DNA of 64,000 bases from Devosia indica (GCF_003056405.1 NZ_PYVZ01000006.1:62001-126000), one strand, 5' to 3'. Numbered from the stretch's first letter, positions 46,075 to 55,143 are shown. Numbers and translations: made by a program. Notes: generated from the letters alone by a model not told the origin.

Positions 46075-46965
46075 TCAGAGGCCGAACTTCTCCAGGGTCG
46101 CGTCATATTCGTCGCGCAGTTCTTCCCGATCCCGATCCGAGGCCCAGCCAGCCTCGATGGCGCTCTTGACCGCGTCGGGCAAGGCTTCCCACCTTGCCTC
46201 CCAGGCTTCGCCTTCGTGGGTCCAGTAGCCAACCAGTTGGTAGCGCTCGGGAGGCAGCTTCAACTCATGGCGCACATATTTGCGAATGGCCCGGACGACG
46301 CGCTGTTCCCCGGCGACCCAGACATAGCCGCTGCCCGAAGGCAGGGGCACGGCGCGCACCACATCTTCCATGCGGCTGGGCGCGGTTCCATTGCCGCTCT
46401 TGTGCAGCCAGGTGATCGTGGCCTTGGGATGGTCGGGCAGTTCCTGTTCATGCTCGAGTTCGGCCACTTCGATGAAGACGCGGGACTGCACATGCGCGGG
46501 CGTTTGCTCGAGTATGCGCGCCAGGGCCGGCAGGCCGGTCGCATCGGCAACCAGCAATTGCCAGGTGAGGTCCCTGGGCGGGGCATAGAGGCCACGCGGG
46601 CAGTTAACGGTGATCGTGTCACCGGGCTTTGCCTGTTGCGCCCATTCGCTGGCGAGACCGCCCTTATGCACCACGAAATCGATGTCGACTTCCCCGTCAT
46701 CCCGACGGTGACGGCGAACCGTGTATGTCGAACACCGGATCGCCTCTCTGCCTCCATCGGGATAGGTCCAACGCCCTTCCTCGTCGATATGAGGCAGATG
46801 CAGGTGGCCGGTATCCGGATCGGGGAAGAAAAGGCGAAGATATTCGTCCGCAATGCCAGTTCCCGGGAAACCCGACAGCTCCTGCCCGCCAAAGGTCACC
46901 CGGATCATGCCGGGTGTGAGGTAGCGGGTTGCGAGGACAGTGGCCTGGAAGAACATCTTGCTCAT
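46075..46965 (-). CDS. Siderophore-interacting FAD-binding protein
   Basis: The 296-residue protein matches the SIP family of flavin-dependent ferric-siderophore reductases. RCSTYTVRRHR is the FAD-binding segment (RxYTxR type), DFVVHKGGLASEWAQQAKPG follows, LLVADATGLPALARIL starts the NAD(P)H-binding domain, and YVWVAGEQRVVRAIRKYVR ends it. The start overlaps the ABC transporter stop by 4 bases (ATGA), so the two are co-translated. It probably releases iron from an imported ferric siderophore in the cytoplasm. Confidence 0.9.
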   Translation of the reverse strand: MSKMFFQATVLATRYLTPGMIRVTFGGQELSGFPGTGIADEYLRLFFPDPDTGHLHLPHIDEEGRWTYPDGGREAIRCSTYTVRRHRRDDGEVDIDFVVHKGGLASEWAQQAKPGDTITVNCPRGLYAPPRDLTWQLLVADATGLPALARILEQTPAHVQSRVFIEVAELEHEQELPDHPKATITWLHKSGNGTAPSRMEDVVRAVPLPSGSGYVWVAGEQRVVRAIRKYVRHELKLPPERYQLVGYWTHEGEAWEARWEALPDAVKSAIEAGWASDRDREELRDEYDATLEKFGL

Positions 46966-48701
46966 GCCGTTTCCTTTGGCGAGGCCAAGCCGCCGAACTG
47001 GGCTGAATGCAGATGGGCATAGGCACCCTTACGGTCGAGCAATTCCTGATGCGGGCCCTGTTCGACAATGCCGGTCTCGTCGACAACAACAATGCGATCG
47101 GCATGTTGAATGGTGGCCAAGCGGTGGGCGATGACCAAGGTAGTGCGGCCGCGCGACAACTCGGTCAGCGATTGCTGAATGGCCAGTTCGGTGGCGGTAT
47201 CGAGCGCGGATGTCGCTTCATCCAGAACCAGGATGGGTGGGTTCTTGAGGAAGATCCGGGCGATGGCCACGCGTTGCTTCTGCCCGCCGGACAGCTTGAC
47301 GCCACGCTCGCCGACTATGGTGTCGAGGCCATTGGGTAACCGGGCAATGACCGATTCCAGCCGCGCCCTGCGGGCAGCCTCGAGGATTTCCTCGTCGCTG
47401 GCGTCCAAGCGGCCATAGGCGATGTTCTCGCGCAAGGTGCCGCCGAAAAGGAACACATCCTGCTGCACGATGCCGATCTGGCTGCGCAGGCTGGTCTGGG
47501 TCATGTCGCGAATGTCGATGCCATCAATGCTGATGGAGCCTTCGTCAATCTCGTAGAAGCGCGGCAGCAATGCGCACAACGTGGTTTTGCCGGCGCCCGA
47601 TGGCCCGACAATCGCCACGGTTTCGCCCGCGCGGACGGCCAGATTGAGATTGTCGATGATCTTGCGGCCATGCTCGTAAGCAAAGCCGACCTTGTCGAAA
47701 ACGATGTCGCCGCGGAGCGTATCGACCACGCGTGCGCCCGGACGGTCGGCGATGTCGGGTGCGGTATCGATGAGCCGGGTAAAGCGGGAAAACCCGGCAA
47801 TCCCCTTGGGATAGCTTTCAAGCACGGCGGTGATCTGGTCGATGGGCCGCATGAAGACATTGACCAGCAGCAGGAAGCTGACAAAGCCGCCATAGGTCAG
47901 TTCCCCGGCGGTCACCAACCAGGCGCCAAACAGCATGACGGCAAGCTGAATCAGGCGCGTGCTGAGATAGGTAACTACATTGCTTGCGGTCATGAGGGCG
48001 TAGGCGCGCAGCTTGGTTGCTCGATAGGCCTCGTTGTTGCCCGCGAACAGCTTTTCTTCGTGGTGCTCATTGGCGAAGGCCTTGACCACGCGCACGCCGC
48101 CAATCGAGTCCTCGACGCGCGTATTAAAATCGCCGACACGACTATAGAGCTCGCGCCAATTGCGGGTCATGCGCGCGCCATAGGTGCTTACAAGCCAGGT
48201 GACGACGGGCACCAGGACCACGGTGATGCTGGCCAATTGCCAATTGGTCCAGAACATCAGGACAAAGGCCCCGACAAAGGTCATTATGGCGAGGAAAACA
48301 TCTTCCGGGCCGTGATGGGCGACTTCGCCGATATCCTCGAGGTCCTTGGTCACATGGGTGATCAGATTGCCGGTCTTGTGATTGTCGAAGAAGCGGAAGC
48401 TGAGCTTTTGCAGGTGGTTGAAGACCTGCCGGCGCATGTCGGTTTCGATCGAGATGCCCAGCATGTGGCCGAAATAATTGACCACGCCGCGCAGAATGGC
48501 GCTGACGCAGTAAACGACCAGCAGCGCGATCCCGGCCGCAATAATGAGGCTGAACTCGCCCTGGGGCAGCAATTGATCCACGAAACGGGCAACGGCCAGG
48601 GGAAAGGCCAGTTCGAGCAGGCCGGCGATGACCGCACTGCCGAAATCGAGGGCGAAAAGCCCCTTATAGGGGGCATAATAGGAAAAGAAACGCTTGAGCA
48701 T
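46962..48701 (-). CDS. ABC transporter, fused permease and ATPase (type IV exporter fold)
   Basis: This 579-residue half-transporter has six transmembrane helices in about residues 15-300. The nucleotide-binding domain has Walker A IVGPSGAGKTTLCALLPRF, signature VKLSGGQKQRVAIARI and Walker B ILVLDEATSALD. It should work as a homodimer. Its coupling to a siderophore-interacting protein recalls mycobacterial IrtAB, where an exporter-fold ABC protein imports ferric siderophores and carries a SIP domain. The start lacks a clear ribosome-binding site and has no obvious iron box upstream. Confidence 0.92.
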   Translation of the reverse strand: MLKRFFSYYAPYKGLFALDFGSAVIAGLLELAFPLAVARFVDQLLPQGEFSLIIAAGIALLVVYCVSAILRGVVNYFGHMLGISIETDMRRQVFNHLQKLSFRFFDNHKTGNLITHVTKDLEDIGEVAHHGPEDVFLAIMTFVGAFVLMFWTNWQLASITVVLVPVVTWLVSTYGARMTRNWRELYSRVGDFNTRVEDSIGGVRVVKAFANEHHEEKLFAGNNEAYRATKLRAYALMTASNVVTYLSTRLIQLAVMLFGAWLVTAGELTYGGFVSFLLLVNVFMRPIDQITAVLESYPKGIAGFSRFTRLIDTAPDIADRPGARVVDTLRGDIVFDKVGFAYEHGRKIIDNLNLAVRAGETVAIVGPSGAGKTTLCALLPRFYEIDEGSISIDGIDIRDMTQTSLRSQIGIVQQDVFLFGGTLRENIAYGRLDASDEEILEAARRARLESVIARLPNGLDTIVGERGVKLSGGQKQRVAIARIFLKNPPILVLDEATSALDTATELAIQQSLTELSRGRTTLVIAHRLATIQHADRIVVVDETGIVEQGPHQELLDRKGAYAHLHSAQFGGLASPKETA

Positions 48702-49067
48702 ATTAAGTTGACTTGTTTAATCCGCTTATCCCAATGCCCGATTTGCCGCCTCACCTCAAGGATAATCGGGGTGGGCGATGCCGGGCGAGCGGCGGCCATG
48801 GTTTCATATTGCAGCGGGAGTAGCGCAGGTCCGGTCGCGGTGCCAAGGCGGCGGGGCTCTGGCAAGCGTCGTTCAGGATCGATCCGGCTCACAATGCTGC
48901 CCCTTTTGCGCGGTCTTCTCACCGCCATTGGCTGAGGCCAGCCCAGATGTTCAATTCAGGATTTTCTGAGCGCCACTCCAGTTTCATCCACCACCACGCC
49001 GTTAATGCGGGCTAAGGCGTTGGCTGCTAGAAGCCAGGACGCCCGGATTTCTCCCGGAAGGAAAAAC
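48702..49067. other. Gene-free stretch between the ABC transporter and CAP-lipoprotein genes
   Basis: These 366 bases separate divergent genes. I see no gene and no strong promoter. An AT-rich stretch at 48711-48728, right before the transporter start, is an imperfect TTAA...TTAA palindrome that could be an operator, but the match to a known iron box is poor. Confidence 0.35.
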
Positions 49068-49550
49068 ATGTCGAAAATCATCAGCAAGCTGGCAAAAGGC
49101 GCGGCGGCCGCCGGCGCGGTCCTGGCGCTGGCCGCCTGCTCCTCATTTGGTGGCGCAACGGCACCGGCCGCTTTGGCACCAGCCCTTTCAGCGCGTATGG
49201 ACCAGCCCAATGCGCGGCTTGATTCACAGCAGGCCATCGGCCTGATCAATGCCTATCGCGCGACCCGCGGCGTGGCACCACTGACCGCAGATTCGGGCCT
49301 GAATGCCACGGCCCAGGCGCTTGCCAGCCAGTACGCGCAGACCGGCAATGCCCCGACCAAGCCACAGGCACTGGTGCAAATGAAACTGAGCGCCGGCTAT
49401 TCCAGCTTCGCCGAGACATTCTCGGGTTGGCGCAACAATGCCGCCGACGCTGTAAGCCTAGCCGCCCCGGCGAGCAAGGCCGGCGTTGCCGTGGCCTATA
49501 ATCCATCCTCAAGCTATGGCGTCTATTGGGTGCTGGTCCTTGGCAACTGA
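49068..49550 (+). CDS. CAP/SCP-domain lipoprotein
   Basis: This is a 160-residue predicted lipoprotein. The signal peptide ends in the lipobox LAAC, so Cys24 would be lipidated. The remaining domain has the CAP-superfamily start LINAYRATRGVAPLTADSGLNATAQALA and a C-terminal NPSSSYGVYWVLVLG strand. It is shorter than typical CAP domains and lacks the usual histidine, so enzymatic function is doubtful. The ribosome-binding site GGAAGG is 6 bases before the ATG. Translation of the TusA-like gene begins inside its last codons. Confidence 0.78.
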   Translation: MSKIISKLAKGAAAAGAVLALAACSSFGGATAPAALAPALSARMDQPNARLDSQQAIGLINAYRATRGVAPLTADSGLNATAQALASQYAQTGNAPTKPQALVQMKLSAGYSSFAETFSGWRNNAADAVSLAAPASKAGVAVAYNPSSSYGVYWVLVLGN

Positions 49551-49782
49551 GGTCGAAACAATCGACGCCAGGGGACTGAAATGCCCCCTGCCCGTTCTCA
49601 AACTCGAGAAACGCCTGGCCGACGCGGAAATGGGGACGACCATCGTGGTGCTGGCGAGTGATCCGATGGCGCGGATCGATATTCCGCTGCATTGCCGAAA
49701 GCACGGGCATGGGTGTGCGGTGGCGACGGCCGACGACTACATGCAGTTTACTGTGACGGTCGGCGCCGCCAGCCCAGCCTAG
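49540..49782 (+). CDS. TusA/SirA-family sulfurtransferase-like protein
   Basis: The roughly 80-residue protein has the TusA hallmark DARGLKCPLPVLKLEKRL, where the cysteine of the CPxP motif accepts sulfur as a persulfide. ATDPMARIDI-type (here ASDPMARIDI) is also conserved. The start is set at TTG 49540, which overlaps the end of the CAP gene by 11 bases; an in-frame ATG at 49516 is the alternative. The role is sulfur relay to tRNA thiolation or other acceptors. The stop overlaps the converging carboxypeptidase stop by 3 bases. Confidence 0.85.
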   Translation: MATEVETIDARGLKCPLPVLKLEKRLADAEMGTTIVVLASDPMARIDIPLHCRKHGHGCAVATADDYMQFTVTVGAASPA

Positions 49783-50936
49783 AGGTCGGCGGGACGGGGG
49801 CGCGGCAGAGCGATGTCGAGGCCGCCCGCAGTCAGAGCGGGGCGCAGGACGTCCTCAATGGCGGCGCTTTCGACCGGCGCGGGCGTGCCGAAAATCGGCA
49901 TGTGCGCCGGGCGCGGGCGCGGCAGGGCAATGCCGGTGCGGATACGGCCAAGATCGATGGCCGTGTATTCGCTGACAGCGAGTTCTTCGGTCAAATAGGA
50001 GGGCTGATCCTCCAGACCCATCGGGAAGGCCGCTTCCTGAGCCGCAACATATTCCTTGGCATCCTTGCCACAGATCAGTGGGCGCATGTCGACAGGCGCA
50101 GCGCCGGCAGCGTTGGCAAGGGTCAACACGCTCTGTCCGGTCGGCTGCAATCGGCCGCCAAGGGCATTGAGGAACAATTCGGCAGCCCGCTCATTGCGTT
50201 CGCGACCGGAAGAGCCGCCCAGCACGACCGCCAGAAGCTGGCGTCCATTGCGATCAACCGTGGCCACGATGTTGAGGCCGGATGCGCAGACATAGCCGGT
50301 CTTCATGCCGGTGGTGCCGGCAAAGCCTTCGAGAAGGCCGTTGTTGGACTCAAGGCGCGCCTTGCCCAGATTAACCACGCCGGTGCGAAACATGGGCATG
50401 TATTGCGGGAAACTCTGCTCGATATAGAGCGCGATGATGGCAAGGTCGCGCGCCGAGGAGACCTGGCGCGGGTCGTGCAGTCCGTGGGGATTGACGAAAT
50501 TGGTGGCTGTCAGCCCCATGCGCCCGGCTGTCTCGTTCATCTTGGCGACAAAATTTGACTCGCTGCCACCGACCGTTTCGGCGATGGCGACGGCAATGTC
50601 GTTGGCCGATTTGACCACCAGAATGTAGAGCGCGTCCTTGAGAGAAACCGTACTGTCAATCTTGAGGCCGGATTTGCTCGGCGCCTGATTATAGGCATTG
50701 CGCGAAATGGTCACCGGCGTATCAAGGGTTACCGTGCCCTTGGCCAGTTCCTCGAAGGTCACATAGGCCGTCATCAGCTTGGTCAGCGAGGCGGGATGCC
50801 AAGGCTGGCCGGCCTGTTCCGCATAGAGCACCTGCAATGTCGCACGATCCACCAGCAGCATTGGATTGGCCCAGGCCTGGCTCAGGCCGGCAAAGGTCAG
50901 GACCAGGGCGAGCAACAATCGACGGACAAGCAGCAA
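49779..50936 (-). CDS. D-alanyl-D-alanine carboxypeptidase (S11 family) with Pro-rich tail
   Basis: This penicillin-binding enzyme trims terminal D-alanine from peptidoglycan stems. All three active-site motifs are present: SLTK in HPASLTKLMTAYV, SAN in KSANDIAVAIAETV, and KTG in TGMKTGYVCASGLN. The start is set at TTG 50936, 10 bases after GGAG, giving a signal peptide LLVRRLLLALVLTFAGLSQA and 385 residues. An ATG far upstream (51056) would add 40 residues without signal-like character. The last 55 residues are Pro-rich, with a repeated IALPRPRPA motif. Confidence 0.9.
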   Translation of the reverse strand: MLLVRRLLLALVLTFAGLSQAWANPMLLVDRATLQVLYAEQAGQPWHPASLTKLMTAYVTFEELAKGTVTLDTPVTISRNAYNQAPSKSGLKIDSTVSLKDALYILVVKSANDIAVAIAETVGGSESNFVAKMNETAGRMGLTATNFVNPHGLHDPRQVSSARDLAIIALYIEQSFPQYMPMFRTGVVNLGKARLESNNGLLEGFAGTTGMKTGYVCASGLNIVATVDRNGRQLLAVVLGGSSGRERNERAAELFLNALGGRLQPTGQSVLTLANAAGAAPVDMRPLICGKDAKEYVAAQEAAFPMGLEDQPSYLTEELAVSEYTAIDLGRIRTGIALPRPRPAHMPIFGTPAPVESAAIEDVLRPALTAGGLDIALPRPRPADL

Positions 50937-51094
50937 GGTGGAGCGACTCCAGAGGGCATTTCGGAAAGCGGGCCCCTCATACCAGCCGATCCAGCCAATC
51001 TCAAGCAAGGCCCGGGCGCCTGACAGCCATGTGAAGGTGCTGACACGGCCTGTCATGCCACAGGCACACCGTTGCGTCAGTGAAATGGAGACAG

Positions 51095-51667
51095 ATGATG
51101 ACCACCTTGCTGACGATACTGACGCCCGGCTTTGCCGATTGGGAAACCGCTTTGCTGAATGCCGGCGCGCGCGAATATTACCGGCTCGATACCCGCTTTG
51201 CGACGCCCGGCGGCGAACCGGTCACGTCAGCGGGCGGACTGAGAGTGGCGCCCCAGCTTGCCATCGAGGAGATCGATCCAAGCGACTACGACGCCCTGCT
51301 GGTCAATGGCGGCAGTATCTGGCAACAGCCGGACGCCCCCGACCTGACCAAATTGCTGCAATCTGCCCAGGCGGCGGGCGTGGTAATTGGTGGGATCTGC
51401 GACGGCGTCATTCCGCTGGCCCGCGCCGGCGTGCTTGATGACCGGCGCCACACGGCGAATGGTCCCGAGAGCCTGCCACAGACCGGATATGGCGGGGGCG
51501 CGTTCTTTGTCGGGTCCCCGAGGGCCATTCTTGATCGCGGCATCATCACCGCGCCGGGAACCGCACCCGTGAGTTTCATGGGTGCGGTCCTGGAAGCGCT
51601 CGGGCTGCGCACCGGCGACCTCGACTTCTATCTCGGCCTTTATGCCGCCGAGCATCAGGCCGCCTGA
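51095..51667 (+). CDS. DJ-1/PfpI family protein
   Basis: This 190-residue protein has the class I glutamine-amidotransferase-like fold. The nucleophile elbow GGICDGVIPLA has the conserved Cys, and FATPGGEPVTSAGG and LLVNGGS are the family's other landmarks. The start ATG at 51095 follows GGAG; 51098 is equally possible. Members include glyoxalases, chaperone-like and amidase enzymes; which one cannot be decided here. It has no signal peptide and is convergent with the GH3 gene. Confidence 0.88.
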   Translation: MMTTLLTILTPGFADWETALLNAGAREYYRLDTRFATPGGEPVTSAGGLRVAPQLAIEEIDPSDYDALLVNGGSIWQQPDAPDLTKLLQSAQAAGVVIGGICDGVIPLARAGVLDDRRHTANGPESLPQTGYGGGAFFVGSPRAILDRGIITAPGTAPVSFMGAVLEALGLRTGDLDFYLGLYAAEHQAA

Positions 51668-51678
51668 TGCGGGGATGG

Positions 51679-54135
51679 TCAGACCGGCAACATCAAGGTC
51701 GAGCTGCGCGAAAGTTCGGCGCTGAGTGGCAGATCGGCGGATGACTGGCCAATGCGCAAGGTGAAGGTTCCGGCCTCGACCAGCCAGTGATGGGCCGTTT
51801 CCCGGTACCACGCAAACGCCCGGGCATCGAGGCTCAGGCGGACCATATGCGTTTCGCCGGCATTTAGATGCAGCTTGGCGAAGGCCTTGAGCTCCTTGGC
51901 GGGACGGGGCTCTGTCGACTTCTCGTCTGACACATAAAGCTGGACCACGGTCGAGCCGGAACGTGCGCCGGTGTTGGTAACGCTGACAGTAACCGATACG
52001 GCGCCATCCGCTTCAAACCTGCTGTCGTCCATGCTGAGATCGGACAGCTCGAAGTCCGTGTAGCCCAGGCCGAATCCAAAGGGATAGAGCGGGGTTATGC
52101 CCAAGCGGTCATAGTGCCGGTAGCCGACGAAAACACCTTCTTCGTAGCGCACCTTGCCGTCGAGGCCAGGATAGACTTCGCGATCCTGGCTGTGGGCCGG
52201 ATTGTCCGCCCAGCGGACCGGGAATGTCTGTGGCAGGCGACCTCCCGGCTCTGCCACGCCGGTCAGCACATCGGCGATGGCATTGCCGGCTTCCTGACCG
52301 GGATACCAAGCCTGTAAAATAGCGGCCACCTTGCCGGCCCAGGGCATCTCGACCGGGCCGCCGGTTTGCAGCACAACGACCGTCCGAGGATTGGCGGCGG
52401 CAACGGCTTCCACCAGCTCGTTCTGACGTCCGGGCAGCACAATCCCTGGCAGATCGCTCCCCTCGGTATCCCACTCGCCATTGCGGCCGATGAACACGAT
52501 GGCGGTTTCGGCATTGCGCGCCGCCTCGACCGCCTCAGCTATTGCCGTGTCGCCCAGTGGCAGCCCGATGCCGGCAGCAAAAGCAGCAAGCCCCAGGGTC
52601 GCAAAGTCCTTGGTGGTAAATTCAATGACGATGTCATGCGCACGCCCGGCTTCCAGGGTCAGCGTCCCGACAACCTCGTCGCATCCTTCCTCGAAGAATG
52701 TCCGGCCCTTGGTCCAATTGGTCGAAGCGTCGGCGATCAGCCTGCCGTCGACATAGACCTTGGCGAAACCGGCAGCGTAGATGCCGACGCGATGCTCGCC
52801 GGTCTCTGCGGGCGTATAGGTTCCCGAGACACGAGCAGAGAAGTGCAGCGGATCGACCTTGCCCTCGGCAACCTGGCCCACCCAAAAGGCCTGGGCATCC
52901 TCCATGGTGCCGATATGAACCGGGTCACCCGCCAGAGTCTGGTTGTCGAAGTACTCGACTTTCAAGGTTCCGCGTAGCACCGGTTCGAAGCGATGATTGG
53001 TGCAGCCCGTGGCGTAAGAGAGGCGGTCCGGGCCCAGGGCAGCGACCAGGCCATCCCAAGGCGAAATACGATAATGCGCGTTGAGCTGGGCGGAGCCACC
53101 ACCCATGATCTGCGCAGTCTTGGCGTTGGGGCCAATTACCGCTACACGGCCCGATTTGGCCAATGGCAGCACGCCGTCATTCTTGAGCAACACCGCCGCT
53201 TCAGCGCCGGCGCGACGGATCAAGGCGCGATGCTCTGGACGGTCGTCAGCACGTTCTTCGAAGGGGCGATGATCGTCAAGCGAACCGACACGCTGCATCA
53301 GGCGCAGCATGGCGGCGACCCGCTTGTCGAGCGCTTCGATGCTTACCTCACTGGCAGTGACCGCCTCAACGAGCTTCTGGCCGCGATCGCGGGCGGGTCC
53401 AGGCATCTCCAGATCCAATCCGGCATTGACGGTCGCCGCGGTTGAGTGGGAGCCGAACCAGTCGGACATGACGATGCCGTCATAGCCCCATTCGTCGCGC
53501 AGGACGGTCGTGAGCAGCCAGTTATGCTCTGACGTATAGGTACCGTTGAGCCGGTTGTAAGAGCTCATGACGCCCCAGGTGCCGGCTTTCTTCACGGCCC
53601 ACTCGAACGGGACCAGAAAAATCTCGCGCAAGGCGCGTTCACCGATCTCGCTGGACATGGTGGTCCGCTCGATCTCGCTTTCATTGCCCACGAAATGCTT
53701 GATGGTGGCGCCGATCCCCTGCCCCTGGAGGCCCGTGATATAGCCGACCGCCAGTTCAGCAGAAAGAAGCGGGTCTTCCGAATAGCATTCGAAATTGCGG
53801 CCATTGGTGACCGAGCGGTGGATATTGACGGTCGGGGCCAACAGCATATGGGCGTTCTTGGACTTGACCTCGTCAGCCAGGGCGGCGCCGATCTGTTCAG
53901 CCAGGGCGACATTCCAGGTGGCGCCGATGGCAATGCCCACCGGGAAACTTGCCGACTTGACTCCACCAATCAGCGAACCGCCGCCGCGCGCGCCATTCGG
54001 GCCATCGGTCACCCGAAGCTTGCCAATACCGAGCCGCTCGATGGCTGGAACCGACCAGAAATCCTCGCCTGAGAGCAGAGACACCTTTTCTTGCAGTGTC
54101 ATCTGGGCCAGCATTTCTTCGATCCTGTCAGTCAT
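51679..54135 (-). CDS. Glycoside hydrolase family 3 beta-glucosidase with PA14 insert
   Basis: This 818-residue hydrolase removes beta-linked sugars from oligosaccharides or glycosides. The GH3 N-terminal barrel has RVTDGPNGARGG and GATIKHFVGNESE, with the nucleophile Asp225 in GIVMSDWFGSHS. The second alpha/beta domain is interrupted by a PA14 module at about residues 390-530 (TLKVEYFDNQTLAGDP), and a fibronectin III-like domain closes the C-terminus. No signal peptide, so it acts on imported substrates in the cytoplasm. No sugar transporter or regulator gene lies next to it. Confidence 0.93.
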   Translation of the reverse strand: MTDRIEEMLAQMTLQEKVSLLSGEDFWSVPAIERLGIGKLRVTDGPNGARGGGSLIGGVKSASFPVGIAIGATWNVALAEQIGAALADEVKSKNAHMLLAPTVNIHRSVTNGRNFECYSEDPLLSAELAVGYITGLQGQGIGATIKHFVGNESEIERTTMSSEIGERALREIFLVPFEWAVKKAGTWGVMSSYNRLNGTYTSEHNWLLTTVLRDEWGYDGIVMSDWFGSHSTAATVNAGLDLEMPGPARDRGQKLVEAVTASEVSIEALDKRVAAMLRLMQRVGSLDDHRPFEERADDRPEHRALIRRAGAEAAVLLKNDGVLPLAKSGRVAVIGPNAKTAQIMGGGSAQLNAHYRISPWDGLVAALGPDRLSYATGCTNHRFEPVLRGTLKVEYFDNQTLAGDPVHIGTMEDAQAFWVGQVAEGKVDPLHFSARVSGTYTPAETGEHRVGIYAAGFAKVYVDGRLIADASTNWTKGRTFFEEGCDEVVGTLTLEAGRAHDIVIEFTTKDFATLGLAAFAAGIGLPLGDTAIAEAVEAARNAETAIVFIGRNGEWDTEGSDLPGIVLPGRQNELVEAVAAANPRTVVVLQTGGPVEMPWAGKVAAILQAWYPGQEAGNAIADVLTGVAEPGGRLPQTFPVRWADNPAHSQDREVYPGLDGKVRYEEGVFVGYRHYDRLGITPLYPFGFGLGYTDFELSDLSMDDSRFEADGAVSVTVSVTNTGARSGSTVVQLYVSDEKSTEPRPAKELKAFAKLHLNAGETHMVRLSLDARAFAWYRETAHHWLVEAGTFTLRIGQSSADLPLSAELSRSSTLMLPV

Positions 54136-54219
54136 TCACCTGATCTCCTCGATTCATTGGGAGCGAGGAAGACTATGCCGACCGAGAGCTGTCAATCGCT
54201 ATGCATGCAGTAGTTCTAC

Positions 54220-54630
54220 TCAGCGCGGCGTGATGGGCACCTTGCGCATGCGTCCCCATACGACGAATAGCGAAAGCGCCAGCAGGACAATATTGACTGG
54301 CAGAACGCCGTATTCGCCACGCATTGTATGCAGCCCAAAGGCCAGGACCTGAATTACCGAAAAGCCAACCGCCGCCAGAGGTGTCAGGCCGGGCAGGATG
54401 CGAATAGCAGCGGGCAGGATGATGCCGATAGCGCCCAGAATTTCCATGGTGCCAACAAATCTGGTGAGCAATTCGGGGTAGTCGCTGGCATAAGTGAGGC
54501 CTGAGGCAACCAAGGCGTCGATCGGCTGGCTAACTTTCATAAACCCGGCCATCACATACACGCCGGCCAGCAGGACCTGTCCAACCCAAAGCGCGATGTT
54601 CCAACCCGTCTTTGTATCTGACCCACTCAT
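54220..54630 (-). CDS. DoxX-family membrane protein
   Basis: The 136-residue protein has four hydrophobic helices and the DoxX layout: VLLAGVYVMAGFMKVSQP in helix 1 and RFVGTMEILGAIGIILPA in helix 2. The function of these small proteins is unclear, although some are tied to thiol or redox stress. It is divergent from an HxlR-type regulator across 93 bases, the usual arrangement of a regulator and its target. Confidence 0.85.
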   Translation of the reverse strand: MSGSDTKTGWNIALWVGQVLLAGVYVMAGFMKVSQPIDALVASGLTYASDYPELLTRFVGTMEILGAIGIILPAAIRILPGLTPLAAVGFSVIQVLAFGLHTMRGEYGVLPVNIVLLALSLFVVWGRMRKVPITPR

Positions 54631-54670
54631 GGCGCATCTCCTCCCGATTGCCTTGCACCCTGGTATCGAC

Positions 54671-54703
54671 TAGTAACCGTGTTTATATTAGTGACTGAGT
54701 TAC
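54671..54703. promoter_or_regulatory. Probable HxlR operator between doxX and hxlR genes
   Basis: TAGTAAC (54671-54677) and TAGTGAC (54689-54695) form an 18-bp-spaced direct repeat, and GTAAC...GTTAC forms an inverted pair within 54673-54703. It sits close to the hxlR start and in the doxX promoter zone, where a winged-helix regulator would bind. The protein-operator match is inferred. Confidence 0.5.
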
Positions 54704-54723
54704 GCAGACAAGGAGGCACATAG

Positions 54724-55140
54724 ATGTCACTGACCGATACCTCGCAGCACTCCAATTGCTCGGCCATGTCGGATGTGCTCAACCGCATTGGCGACAAATG
54801 GAGCGTCATGGTCGTGGGCATGCTGGGCCGGAACGGGACCCTGCGCTTCAACGAGCTCAAGCGCCTGATCAACGGTGTTTCCCAGCGGATGCTGACGCTG
54901 ACCCTGCGCAATCTGGAGCGCGACGGACTGGTTACGCGCACCATCTATCCTGAGGTCCCGCCACGGGTGGAATACAGTCTGACCGAGCTGGGCAAAACCT
55001 TGCAGGTGCCCATCAGCGCCTTGTGGGACTGGTCTGCGGAAAATCACGGCGCCATTGTCGAAGCTCGGGCGATCTATGATGCACGCGAAACGGCCGTAGC
55101 TGCAGACAGTTCACGCAAGATTGCCTACGCGCGCGGCTAA
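54724..55140 (+). CDS. HxlR-family winged-helix transcriptional regulator
   Basis: The 138-residue DNA-binding protein follows a strong AAGGAGG site. Landmarks are LNRIGDKWSVMVVGMLG, LRFNELKRLINGVSQRMLTLTLRNLERDGLV (recognition helix and turn) and the wing segment PPRVEYSLTELG. It has one N-terminal cysteine (NCSAMSD), which in related proteins (YodB, HypR) can sense oxidants or quinones. It is divergent from the DoxX gene, which it probably represses. Confidence 0.92.
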   Translation: MSLTDTSQHSNCSAMSDVLNRIGDKWSVMVVGMLGRNGTLRFNELKRLINGVSQRMLTLTLRNLERDGLVTRTIYPEVPPRVEYSLTELGKTLQVPISALWDWSAENHGAIVEARAIYDARETAVAADSSRKIAYARG

Positions 55141-55143
55141 CCT

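Noticed and set aside
48711..48728. AT-rich palindrome upstream of the siderophore-linked ABC gene as an iron box
   Set aside because: It matches neither the Irr element nor RirA or Fur patterns at more than a few positions, so it was not called.
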